Below, piece by piece: positions 23,604-34,841 of a DNA stretch of 64,000 bases. A program made the translations under genes and the position numbers. Below the pieces are notes generated by a model. It was not told the DNA's origin and searched no databases. It saw only the letters and a program-made list of their open reading frames with translations. Position 1 is the first letter of the stretch; every line of letters starts with the position of its first letter. Source of the DNA: Rotaria macrura (lineage: Eukaryota > Rotifera > Eurotatoria > Philodinida > Philodinidae); assembly GCA_900239685.1 (NCBI GenBank), contig OENT01000205.1, positions 97,967 to 161,966 of the forward strand. Reading direction: 5' to 3'.

Positions 23604-25232
23604 TCTACCTCGGCTATCATTTAAACCATTTCACTATTTTCAGTTAATATCAATGATGCTCTCATTACACCATATGTTATTAGTTCTGATAAAATATCCG
23701 TGGAGACAAATAGATAGAATCAAATCATATAAAAAACTGAAAAAGCTACAAGAATGCGCACAAAAACTTGAGCTTTTTCAATAATTAATGTAGAGCACTA
23801 AAGAGACACTATTACATTTTCCAATAGATCTCCACCAAAGACCAACTATAGGGCTCTTCTCTAAGGACTGTTGCTTATTCTGTGTTATCCGTTGATGAGA
23901 TCAAACTATCGATTGATGAAAACAAAAACACTGAAAACGAGCCTGGTGATTGCTGATTTTTGGACCCCTCTATATTTATATTCTGCCTACCATATGTGAG
24001 GAACCTTAAGCCTCCCCACTCAAAAACCGATGTCAGCTAAGACATGTTCAAATGACATGAACTTTACAGAAAATGTAGGACCTCTAGTGAGGTAGCTATT
24101 ACAAAATTTTCAGCCCATTATCATGATGTTTATGGGAGATATTGACCGCGCAAAGATCAACAATAGCTCATTAGGCTACCCGAATTTCTCGGTTCAGGCT
24201 TATGTCATATGTGTAATTCTTTTTGTTTGAAAGAGTGTATCGGGATTCAGGGCATCTCATTTCTGTTCTAAATTCTTATTTTCAAGCGGAAAGAAGAAAT
24301 CACAATTTCAATGACTAAAAAACTGAAAAATGGAGAAGGGAATTTCTAATGATGTTACCTTATATGATAATAAAAAGTTTAATTTAAAAAAAGAGGCTCT
24401 GTGGTGCCTTGTATCTTGGCCTGTTCTCAGCAACAAAAACATATATCAGCATTATCTCAGTTAGATTATAACGTGAAACACGATACACCTGTTTTTGCTA
24501 ATTCACTTAATTTACAGTTTAGAACATCAACAAGAAAATAATCCTAATAAATTCCAACTAGACGTTATTTATAATTGATCTTTGATAGGCCTCTGAACTC
24601 TGTCTATCACAATCTATAGGGGGACGACGGGGTGCAAATTTCTACCCTATATACTTCACTACTCCTCTCAAATCTTGTTTCAAAAAATTTAATTCGTAAC
24701 ATGAATCTGGTCAGGAAAATTTGGGTTTTGCGTCCGATCTATCATGAACTGAGAAAAAACGAAAAATATTTCCTGCTTTTACCAAAAACAGTTTATTTTG
24801 CGAGTAGAGGATGAAAAAAGTGTTAGAATATATTTTGGCAAGAGGAGGCGCAGAGCACAACGTTTTTTCGCTAATGAAAGACCAGACCGTGGGCTGCCTT
24901 CGCATGTATTTATCTCAATTTCTAAGCTTCTGACGAAAATTAACTGTTTCTTTTATAGCTGGAGGAGTTCGAACGGTGCTAAGTGTCGTTACCTGTGTTG
25001 TCATCTATTCATTTTTTAGATTGCCTCTTGCACTGTGCTGCCACTCTCTTGGTATTGCGCTCTTCGCGAACGTTGTTGAAAGTCATTATTATATAGTTAC
25101 TACAAGAAGATATCCACCTTTTGAGTCTTAGGTATGTTTTTGTTGAGTCTTTGAATTTTGAAATTATATTCAAATATCATTGTGATAAATCTAAATCTTA
25201 CATCGTTAAATTAGATTTCTTTGCATCTTCTA
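23604..25232. other. no recognised gene
   Basis: About 1.6 kb of AT-rich DNA. A minus-strand 64-codon frame at 24711-24905 and others look random. Nothing supportable was seen. Confidence 0.4.
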
Positions 25233-25474
25233 CACTGTAAGAAAAAAATCTTAGAATAATAAACCCTACGAAAAGGGTTTATGCCAGTCATAAACCCTTC
25301 ACCGTATATTAATAAATCCTTTTATCGTTTATTGACAGCTTCCTAAACCCTTTAAGGGTTTAGGAGAAGCTCAAATATGATAAAAAAAGGGTTTAATAAT
25401 ATACGGTGAAGGGTTTATGACTGGCATAAACCCTTTTCTTAGGGTTTATTATCCTAAGATTATTTTTTACAGTG
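25233..25474. mobile_element. Tc1/mariner-type hairpin MITE
   Basis: The ends are CACTGTAAGAAAAAAATCTT and its inverse, ending ACAGTG, flanked on both sides by TA (25231-25232 and 25475-25476), the typical target duplication of Tc1/mariner elements. The interior is an almost complete palindrome built from AAACCCTT/AAGGGTTT blocks (CATAAACCCTTCACCGTATA and its inverse), with its centre near 25350 (CCCTTTAAGGG). The element is 242 bp and has no coding sequence. Confidence 0.85.
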
Positions 25475-25476
25475 TA

Positions 25477-26034
25477 TAATAGAACTATCAAAAAGAATAT
25501 TAATCAATTCTATTGATATTGTTTATCTGGCATTGAGCTAGCCGCATATAAACGCATCTCAAGCGGCTTAAATTCAAGCACAAATAGGTATAAAAAAATC
25601 TACTCATCATTATTTATTTTTTGGTAGAGCACTTATTGACAGATTGTATTGCAAGAGGCAAAAGTGGCAAAGTATACATCTTCCCAAACTAAGTTTGGTT
25701 TTTATCGAAAATACTTGCGCTCTCTAAAGTTTTGTGAATTTAGCTAAATTTTAATTAAAGTTGAGCATAAAGCAGCATAGTCCTTCAATCTAAATTTTCT
25801 AGTTTTAGCTTCTCAAGTATTTTGAAAACTATTTAATTTCACCTGACACTATTTACATAAAAAATTAGTGTGTCGGTTGTTAATAGTTAAACCTATTGAA
25901 TTTTCCAATGATCGACTCTCGAGTTATTTTAACAGTCGTAAACATGATAAAAATCTCTCATAATTTACTGTTTGAATTGTTATTTTTCAGACAAATATAG
26001 TTTAAGGAGCTTCACGGCAAGTTCTGTCACTCAT
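25477..26034. other. no recognised gene
   Basis: About 560 bp of AT-rich DNA between the hairpin MITE and the second minisatellite; nothing recognised. Confidence 0.4.
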
Positions 26035-26241
26035 TGTACTTCTTGGTACTTCTTGGTACTTCTTGGTACTTCTCGGTACTTCTCTGTACTTCTTGGTACT
26101 TCTTCGTACTTCTCGGTACTTCTCTGTACTTCTTGGTACTTCTCGGTACTTCTCGGTACTTCTTTGTACTTCTTCGTACTTCTTGGTACTTCTTGGTACT
26201 TCTGTACTTCTGAAGTACAGAAGTCTGCTTTTTCCCCCTTG
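26035..26241. repeat. second minisatellite element, inverted CAAGGG end
   Basis: About 18 copies of the 10-mer GTACTTCTTG/CG (26035-26205), then a small palindrome (GTACTTCTGAAGTAC) and the terminus GTCTGCTTTTTCCCCCTTG ending at 26241. That terminus is the inverse of the left end at 23331. The two arrays are in the same 10-mer orientation but keep opposite ends. Confidence 0.85.
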
Positions 26242-26853
26242 ATTCATCTAAAAGAGTACAGCTTCTTTTGAAGTAGATAGACACATCCAATTATTACATA
26301 CGATGCCTTTTTCATGTTCATTTAACTTATCAGGTGTAATGAACGAGTCTATTTAAATGGTGGGAAAACGAACCAATCAATATCCCACAATACATCGTAT
26401 CACGTATTCTGTGTATATACTTGTTTACTACAAAGAACAATATCATTGATAATACTAGTAGCAGTACTAGTAAACTTCGTCGCGTTCTGTTCGTCGCATA
26501 ATTTCTTTCGTTCTGTTCGCTGGCGTAATTAATTCTTTTTTTTATATAACCAATCGAAATACAATAAAACAAATGAGAAATTGTAAGAGATACATACAAC
26601 AGTGATAGATAATTGATTTTTCTAAAGCGTATACCTCTTTAATTGGGAAAGCGGATAAAAAAATTAATCAAATGTAATCATGATAGAGCTAAAGCGAACG
26701 AAGAATAACTACATTTATCACTCGGTTAATGAATTTTAACATAATCTGTATCAACGATAGCATTGATCCAATGTTCTTAATTATGGGATCTAGTCAAATA
26801 AATACATTTCATTTCTCACTCTCATCATTCAATACGCATAATTCTCAAACAAA

Positions 26854-27740
26854 ATGTCTCAAATCGAAAAGATTACTTCTGTAAAAGGAAAATCGATGCT
26901 TCTCTGTGAAGGTTACATCTATACTATAGAACGAACGACAACTACGAAATTGATTTTTCGATGTCAAAATCGAGATTTTAAAGGTATGATCATTTTGAAC
27001 ATCAATCCATTAATTGAAATGAAAATCATCTGTTAATTAAGCTCGCTGCCATACCAATTTACACGTGGACGCAATCATCTCGCAACCAACATCGCATAAC
27101 CATGCTCCACAAGCTGATCGTGTTCCAGCTATTAATTTGAAGAACGAAATCAAAGCTCGTGCTGCAACAACAGATGAACAAACAAGGACAATTCTGCATT
27201 CCGCTTTACGAACTTATCCTCTCAATGCTGCTGGTGAACTTCCGAAAAATGAAGCACTTATGCTAATGATTCGACGACAACGCGCTACTGAGGCAGTCGA
27301 TGTCGATGCCAACGGTCGTTTACCAGAAAAATTAAGGAAGACGTATCGTGATGAAGAATTCATCTTGCAAGAAGACGATAAATTAATTATCATTACAACG
27401 AAAACTAATTTATCGATTCTGAAGCAAAACAAACATTGGTTCGCTGATGGAACATTCAAGGTGAACTATCAATAAAATTTATCTTTCTTCTCTAAGTATC
27501 TTTGATGTAGGTGTGTCCGGATGACTTTTATCAACTGTTCACTTTACATGCGATGAAGACGAATGCAATTATTCCTCTCGTCTATGGTTTATTAATTGGT
27601 AAAAGTCATCAAGATTACAATTTATTCTTCGAAAAAAATATTCGAACAAGACACTTTTCAACCAGAATCAATTATGACTGATTACGAAAGTGGCACAATC
27701 AAATCAGTCAAGGATATGTTACCTAATGTTTCACATAAGG
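26854..27740 (+). pseudogene. FLYWCH zinc-finger / MULE transposase, truncated by gap
   Basis: Exons 26854-26983, 27042-27460, 27511-27740, with introns of 58, 50 and 50 bp (the last 27741-27790), all GT-AG and phase-compatible. The N-terminus is a FLYWCH domain (GKSMLLCEGYIYTIERTTTT, then the Cys/His residues RCHTNLHV and SHNHAPQ). The MULE catalytic core follows: first Asp in HWFADGTFK at the end of exon 2, second Asp in MTDYESG in exon 3. Between them a run of seven A (27632-27638) shifts the frame by one; six would keep it open, so the copy is broken or the base is an error. The third catalytic residue is lost in the N run. It would cut and move the element whose repeats flank it. Confidence 0.82.
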
Positions 27741-27791
27741 GTATGTTTTAATCTATTTTCTAAAAAAACTAATTAACGCGTTTCTTATAGG

Positions 27792-28431
27792 NNNNNNNNN
27801 NNNNNNNNNNNNNNNNNNNNNNNNNNNNNNNNNNNNNNNNNNNNNNNNNNNNNNNNNNNNNNNNNNNNNNNNNNNNNNNNNNNNNNNNNNNNNNNNNNNN
27901 NNNNNNNNNNNNNNNNNNNNNNNNNNNNNNNNNNNNNNNNNNNNNNNNNNNNNNNNNNNNNNNNNNNNNNNNNNNNNNNNNNNNNNNNNNNNNNNNNNNN
28001 NNNNNNNNNNNNNNNNNNNNNNNNNNNNNNNNNNNNNNNNNNNNNNNNNNNNNNNNNNNNNNNNNNNNNNNNNNNNNNNNNNNNNNNNNNNNNNNNNNNN
28101 NNNNNNNNNNNNNNNNNNNNNNNNNNNNNNNNNNNNNNNNNNNNNNNNNNNNNNNNNNNNNNNNNNNNNNNNNNNNNNNNNNNNNNNNNNNNNNNNNNNN
28201 NNNNNNNNNNNNNNNNNNNNNNNNNNNNNNNNNNNNNNNNNNNNNNNNNNNNNNNNNNNNNNNNNNNNNNNNNNNNNNNNNNNNNNNNNNNNNNNNNNNN
28301 NNNNNNNNNNNNNNNNNNNNNNNNNNNNNNNNNNNNNNNNNNNNNNNNNNNNNNNNNNNNNNNNNNNNNNNNNNNNNNNNNNNNNNNNNNNNNNNNNNNN
28401 NNNNNNNNNNNNNNNNNNNNNNNNNNNNNNN
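27792..28431. other. assembly gap (640 N)
   Basis: A continuous run of N interrupts the MULE transposase; it should hold the C-terminal catalytic part if the spacing is real. Confidence 0.99.
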
Positions 28432-28645
28432 TTTTCAATTTGTTCATCCTTATGTTATGTATAATGTGCTAAATAAAGATGAATTAATTGATCAATCTCT
28501 TGTCTTCGGAAAGAAAAAGAATTAATGAAGGGAGAGAGAGCGAATAAAAAGAAACGAACAGAACGAAAGAAATTATGCGACGAAGAGAACGCGACGAAGT
28601 GATCGTTTGACGAAGTGATCGCGACGAAGTGAGCGGGCACCAATT

Positions 28646-28897
28646 AACAATGATACCGGACCTAGTTTTGGTCTCTCGACTAAATCTATCCAGCAAAAGT
28701 CATCGTCCTCTTTTCAAGCAAGTTTTCATCGAACGATTTCTGATAGTATCGTTAGCAATCAATCATCTAAGCTGAGCTCTCGAAGAAGCGCTTCACGTAG
28801 TGCAGATGAAACGGCATCAGATGACAACGTGATGATGAAGCAGAACAGAGGGATTAGCAGCGAGATCGAAGTTAACGGCCATAAATATAAACTATGA
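28646..28897 (+). CDS. possible 3' exon, Ser-rich C-terminus of an unknown gene
   Basis: An open frame without start codon encodes a polar, Ser/Arg-rich sequence (SIQQKSSSSFQASFHRT, SSRRSASRSADETASDD) ending EVNGHKYKL and TGA. The codon pattern looks protein-like. A possible acceptor is CCGGACCTAG at about 28673. It lies just outside the right end of the MULE, so it may be the end of a host gene into which the transposon inserted, or an extra exon of the transposon. The family is not recognised. Confidence 0.35.
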   Translation, partial: NNDTGPSFGLSTKSIQQKSSSSFQASFHRTISDSIVSNQSSKLSSRRSASRSADETASDDNVMMKQNRGISSEIEVNGHKYKL

Positions 28898-30984
28898 AGT
28901 CAAGTAAATTTTTCGCTTTCCAATCCTTGTGAGTAAACACGGAACTGAGAAGGTACGTGTGTGGTGAAAGTTTGTGGAATTTGTAGATGAGGAGAAGATC
29001 AATGTACAGAAAATATTTTAAAGCAGTATTAGTGAACTCTATGTATTGAACTCATCATCATAGCTTCCAGAACTCGTCGGTTTATTTATTAACCAAGTCT
29101 TTCAATCTTGTAGAATGAGTGATGCTGATTTTTGTAAAAATTTTATCAACTCATCACACATAGTTCCCTATGTGTTGTTCACTTCTCAAAGGAAACGTGG
29201 TTCCGTACAGGTTCAATAAATTCTATTTTAGTTGACAGCTTATCGTTTGGAATGTTTCTATGGTATGCCATCACTAAATTTCTGGAAATAGCAGTGCTCT
29301 GATACGTTGGGCGAGACCACGGAATAATTCGACGTAAACTTGCAGCTTTATAGACACAGTGAACAATAAGCTGCGTTCGCTTCGACAAAAATTAGGTCCA
29401 CTCATCCATACATGTAACGAGTGGCGAACTTCACAGGGTTTGAATTACTTCAGTCTCAAGACCTATTCCTTCACAGATGATTCTGAAAATACATCTGCTG
29501 TCCTCAGTTGTCAAAGAGCCATTGACCACTGTGTAGCATCTACTATTGAACAGTAATTCAAGTTCGAAATGAGGTAAACTCAGTGTCAACACAGAAGCAC
29601 GATGTTAATGCCACTACGGATAATGGTTTGGACAGTGAAAAGGGTACATCAACCGACTGTGTATTCCACAGTCGAATTCGCCGATTGTGTCACGTGCAAT
29701 GCACACTATCTCAATTTTGTCGTGAAGAAAGATCTTTGTCCTTGAGTTGGACCAAATTCGAACGAGTAAGAGTCAATCAGACAATTAGCACTAGAAAAAC
29801 CTTCCTTCCTAACACATCTTCGTATTTACAAAGCGAGCCTATCTCTAGTGTTTAGTTACATTTCTCGTCTATATTCGTGGTAGATACTCCAACCTTAATT
29901 TGAAAACGTTGTCATTTGATTCTTCTGCTTTCGGATCGCCACACCGTTCCTGCGAGAAGAAAAATAAGAGAAAGATAGATGATGCACAATCGATGACCGT
30001 ATGTCTAGGAGCTAGCACACAACTGCGTGTATGGTGATTCACGAGTAAATTCATCATCTCTCAATTAGGAACATTCCCTCAATCATCATGAATTCTATTG
30101 TTCGTCGACCTCTTTTAATAATGAATACGAATGAAATGAATTTTCCTATTAAACTATCAATAATACGGATGATGATGGATGAGATAGAAGACGTCTTTTG
30201 GAGTTCATTCTGTTCACTTCAACCTAATCGCAAATAAATTACTCGTTGATAACCCACTGATATGATCTCTTGAAGTTTGATAGTTATCTTATCGTTAGAC
30301 ATTCGAGATTTGAACTTTATTTCAAATGTTCTTATTCGTCTCTAACGGAAATTTTTTGGTATTCAATCTTCTCCATTTTTTGCCATCTGAGTGCTCATGA
30401 TCAGTACCTATTTCCCCAATCAAATTCCAGTGATGTCTGCTCTTCTCGCTCCCTTCGAATGAAAATCTTCCCTAATTGATACAATAGGAATTCTGTTTAC
30501 TTATGTATTAAAGAGAATGAGATAGATCTTTTGATATATTTCACTCTGGTAGGTGAACATTTGAACTAATAGTACAAAAACTATTATAGACCGTAAGTAT
30601 TGATTTGGTAAGAAAAATAATTTTTTAATTTGGCATATGATCTTGTAAGAATCTTGCTAGATCTATCCGATAGATCATTAGATTTGGAAATTGAAATGGT
30701 AAAAAGAGCAGAGGCAAAGGGTAGAAAAGCAGTGTATTTACTACTTTAAACAATAAAAATAGTACCTCTATACGACCACCACAATTCATTGCTAAAGATA
30801 GTTTTCTTCACCATATACAATACGGGCAAATACGGTTCTATTAATGCTTTTATTAAAACGGGGTAATACGGCGCTCTAATCGACTGCCTTTTCATCAGAA
30901 ACGAACTTTATTACAACGTATGCTCGTTATTTAAAAATGTGAACGACGCCGTAATATGGTTTATTTTAACTAACCTATGTTGGT
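28898..30984. other. no recognised gene
   Basis: About 2.1 kb. Short frames at 29179-29388 (minus), 29359-29556 and 29583-29855 (plus) overlap and have no family signature. A degenerate stretch at about 30815-30960 with words like ATACGG and AAAACGGGGTAATACGGCG resembles the interior of the MITE at 1217-1531 and may be a remnant. Confidence 0.35.
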
Positions 30985-31300
30985 TCTTTTTTATTTTACT
31001 CATTCCGATAGTTGCTCTATATTTTACAAAGCAGCAGAATAAAAAAAATGTTCTTCTTTTTAGTCGGTTGTTCTGAGTATCGCTCGTCATTTTATTCTGG
31101 CAAACCTAACAGTAAAACGAAGAATGGCAGTTTAGTTTGCTACTTTTTTTTATTTTACTCATTCAAATAGTTGTCGGAGATTTTATAAAAGCAACAGAAT
31201 GGAAAAGAAAAGCTTTCCGTTTACTTTTTTTCAGTTGGTTATTCCGAGTATTGCTCGTCATTTTTCTAAAAAAAGCTTAAAAGGTTTGTTTGGTTTAATT
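30985..31300. repeat. two-copy ~159-bp direct repeat
   Basis: Two diverged copies begin at about 30985 and 31144. Each has a T-run followed by ATTTTACTCATTC, then GATAGTTG/AATAGTTG, an ATTTTA(C/T)AAA-GCA(G/A)CAGAAT word, and later TTCTGAGTATCGCTCGTCATTT / TTCCGAGTATTGCTCGTCATTT (written here as two variants of one 22-bp segment). No coding function assigned. Confidence 0.55.
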
Positions 31301-31896
31301 TTTCTCTTTTATAGTTTAGTTATGCAGAAAATGATCGTGCATTTTGCAAATCAAGCAATCATAGGACTTTGTTTACTGATCTTTCTTTTGATAATTGTGA
31401 TCCTACTTTTCTACTTATTTTGAATGAAACAGAAAATGGAGATCAGTTTTTGTTGTCTGTTTCTTTATTTAGTTACACTGATGGTCCTTTTGTGTTTGTT
31501 TTGTAATATGTAGTTTTATTGTTCCCAAAGAAAGATTAGGGTTAACATTTAACACGTTATAATTCTAGTTGTACATTGAAATTTCTTATTGACGAATGTA
31601 CAAAATAATAAAATAAGGAATAATGAATAATGAATAAGAGAGATTAAAGAGAAGAGAAAAGAAGAAGAAAAAAACACAATAGATAGTTAAATGCATAAAT
31701 ACATATACATGATTTTAATAGAAAAGAAAATGACAGAAAAATGCTGATTATAGAGATATTACATGAGAAGAGAAACTTCAATTAAGTACACATAAAGATA
31801 TATTTGCCCATGGATACAATGGAAACAAAAGAAAAGTGTAAATAGCTTCTTTTAGTTTCCGTAATTGTTTCCCTCTTCATCATGGAATATAGGGAA

Positions 31897-34788
31897 CTAC
31901 TTTAGAACAAAATACTCTAGAATAGATGATGACTTCTTAAAAATCGCAAACTGATTCCTATGAATATTGATAAAGGCAAGAATATCAAATTTCGAGTGAT
32001 GAGCCGTTCCGACGAGTCTATTCGGGAATTTACTGTTTTTTCGAAATCCCATAGATTTGTAGTATGATTTTCTGATATCGGTTGCAATTGTGAAAGCAGA
32101 CCAAGTCTGTTGATATGCTACGGCTTCTGATGAATTTTCCAGATCCTTGTATAATTGTATCCAATATACATATAGATAGTCTCTTATTGATAATTCTCTG
32201 CTCAAAACTAGTGTTGTTAAATCCTCAAAACCACCCAAACTGCACACCAATCTGATACCGGTCTTGTATGTGTGTTCAATTGTGGTGCATTGTTTTTCGG
32301 TGTAGAAAAACCATGTGAAAAATAACCATATGAAATGAGGTAAGGAGAACGCGAGAAAAAGTTTCCTTCGTAATTTCATTTCATTTCTGGGTATTATTTT
32401 GAATATTTTTCTAAGACCACTGAAGGAATTTCTCACTAGTTTGAGTCGGTCGTCTATATGTATAGACCATCCTAATTTTGAACTAATTTCTACTCCTAAA
32501 CATTTATACGATTTCACGTACTCGATTGAGACATTTTTATATTTAATCTTTGGTTCTGTTGGTGCAACAACACCGTGAACAATCATAACTTTAGTTTTAT
32601 TCGGGTTTACCGGGAGTATATCGTTTTCAGCGAATTTTTCAAGTGCCTCTAGTGCTGGTTTCGCTTGATCTTCTAAGTATTTGATATTTTCAGAGAATCT
32701 TTTCTCTAATGCTCCTGGAAACAGCATTGTTGAGTCGTCCGCATACAAGTGAGACGACACCTGAGCGAAGTATGATGTTAAAAAATGAATATGAAGTCGA
32801 AAAAGAAGCACTGCGAGCACGGATCCTTGCGGAGCTCCTACACAAACTCTAAAAGTTCGGGACTGAGCATCACCATGACTAATGAACATTGATCTATCTT
32901 GAAGCCAGTCATATATCCAGTGCCTGAGATCAAGTGGCATTCTCAATTCTGTTAGTGTTTTCATTAACGCCGGACACCACATCCTATCAAATGCTGTCTG
33001 AAAATCTACGAATATTGCTAGCATGGGCCTGTTACATGCTGCTATTGTCAGTTTCATATCCTCGATCATAGATGTAATACGAGTTTTAAGTCTCCTCTGA
33101 GTCATAAAACCTGATTGTTCGTCGATTTGTATTCCATTTGTCACACACCATTCTTCTATTCTGACTGCTATTATTCTTTCAAACCATTTCCCGATATTAG
33201 GTAATAACGATATTGACCTTAAACGGTTTTCGGATGGCAACAACCCATCTTTAGATAGGCAGATGCCTTTCGTTTCTTTACTTCGTGTAAAAAAGGACCT
33301 TTCTGAGCACACTTGTTAAATAGAACAGTGACTGGATTTAGATATTCAATAGATAATTCCTTTAAAAGAAAGGCAGATGTTTTCGTATTGCCTAATGATT
33401 TCTTAGATTTGAAACACTTCCACTGTTTTAGAACTTCTTCAAATTTGATTTGTTCTAGTGGAATGTTTCCTTTCTTTCCTTATTTTTCATACTCTATCAA
33501 ACAATCGATATGAAAGCGATTGCTTGTGTCGTAAACTAGGTGTAGAGAAATTTTTTTCATAATAGTTAGCTAGTTGATTGACAATAAGTTGATTATCACT
33601 CACGATCTCTGATCCAACTTTTAACCCTCGAAATGAAGGTGTGTAAGGTGAAAAGGTATTTCTTACGTGAGACCATATGTTGTTTCCTTCTTTCATATTC
33701 TGTACTTTCGTTTCTCTTCTCTGTTTTATGTAAGATCGTTTTTCTGTGATAAAAGTTTTCCTGCACAGTAGAAAATCATGATAGTCGCCTAGAAACCGCG
33801 TACGTCTAAATTTTCTTTTACATTTGTTTACTTTCTTAGCTAGCGTTACTAGATATGACGGCTATGGTGGCCTTAAGTTTTTTATTTCTTCGTATGAACT
33901 ACATCTGTCGTAAATCGTTGCAATAAAATTGGAGAAAAGCTCGAAAAATGAATTATGATCAGTATTGTATAGAAACGCGTTCCAGTATTCATATACTGCC
34001 TTTAGAAAAAAATGAAAAACATTTCATTGTGTTTTTCGATAGAAACCATTTTCACCTGCACAAAATGGTGTTGAGATTAAGAGTGGAAAATGATCGGAAT
34101 TTCCTTCATCTAAAGTATTTACTTTCCATCCTGAAAAGTCTTTCCCAAATACAAAATTGATAATCGACTTTGAACGTTTTAAAGTCGCCTCCGTTGTATG
34201 AAGCACTTCGAAGTTTTCTTTTTCCAGCCATCCGTTTAGGATATTACCGCTGGTATTGTTCTTTTCGCAGTTCCAGCTGGAATGCTTGGCATTGAAATCT
34301 CCGAATATAAAAATATCCTTTGCTTTATGATTTTCTAGAAGATCTAAAGGTGGATGAGAATGAGGTGGAACGTAAATAGCCCCTATCTTCATTTTCATGT
34401 TAGTAAGTTCAATTTCGATTAGAAGGAAGTTTTCTTTTCTGTCTAATATTTGACTTTGTAGTTTTTGATGAACGAGAATAGCGACACCACCGAAACTGTT
34501 TGTACCTTCTTGGCCATGCCAATAGTAATTATGGATAAATGGAAGTTTATGACATTGGATTCCTACTCCTGTCAATATTAAAAGATGAGGTTTGTGAGAA
34601 GAAAGAAGTTCATCAAGGTCTTCTAGGTGAGTCCTAAGACCTTACCAATTCCAAAGAACTAAAACAATATTCTCTGTAGATGTTTGAGGTCTACGTTTAC
34701 TCCATAACGTACATAATTCACTGATAGAGTTTCTACAGTTCCATTCACAGAACAACGAAAAAAATTTGTTTCTCACTGAATGTTCCAT
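31897..34788 (-). pseudogene. LINE ORF2: endonuclease-reverse transcriptase, inactivated
   Basis: Start ATG at 34788. The endonuclease region (about 34575-34024) shows GGVAILV, IGAIYVPP, FGDFNAKHSSW and NSDHFPLLI. The reverse transcriptase (33312-31897) shows LPSENRLRSISLLPNIGKW, catalytic Asp in FVDFQTAFDRMW, GAPQGSVLAVLLF and YADD in HLYADDSTML, then a conserved thumb (YKCLGVEIS) and C-terminal region. Damage: in-frame stops at 34642-34644, 34024-34026, 33862-33864 and 33487-33489. There is also a pair of frameshifts: the linker from about 33450 to 33300 is open in another frame (LEQIKFEEVLKQWKCF, then LNPVTVLFNKCAQKG). Catalytic residues of both domains survive despite the stops, so decay is fairly recent. 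Confidence 0.88.
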
Positions 34789-34841
34789 TGAAATGATTGA
34801 TTATTTCTGGATTGATTTCTGGATCACTGTACTTGAAATTT

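Larger units (their letters stand above)
26474..28601 (+). mobile_element. MULE-type DNA transposon with ~46-bp terminal inverted repeats
   Basis: Left repeat about 26474-26519 and right repeat about 28556-28601 are near-perfect inverses (ACTTCGTCGCGTTCT, then GTTCGTCGCATAATTTC and TTTCGTTCTGTTCG). They flank a FLYWCH/MULE transposase and the assembly gap. Weaker similarity continues outward (TATCATTG on the left, GGTATCATTG inverted near 28645-28656), so the real ends may lie 40-50 bp further out. Target duplication not established. Confidence 0.75.

Noticed and set aside
27785-28447. 220-codon minus-strand open frame
   Set aside because: It consists almost entirely of the N run of the assembly gap.
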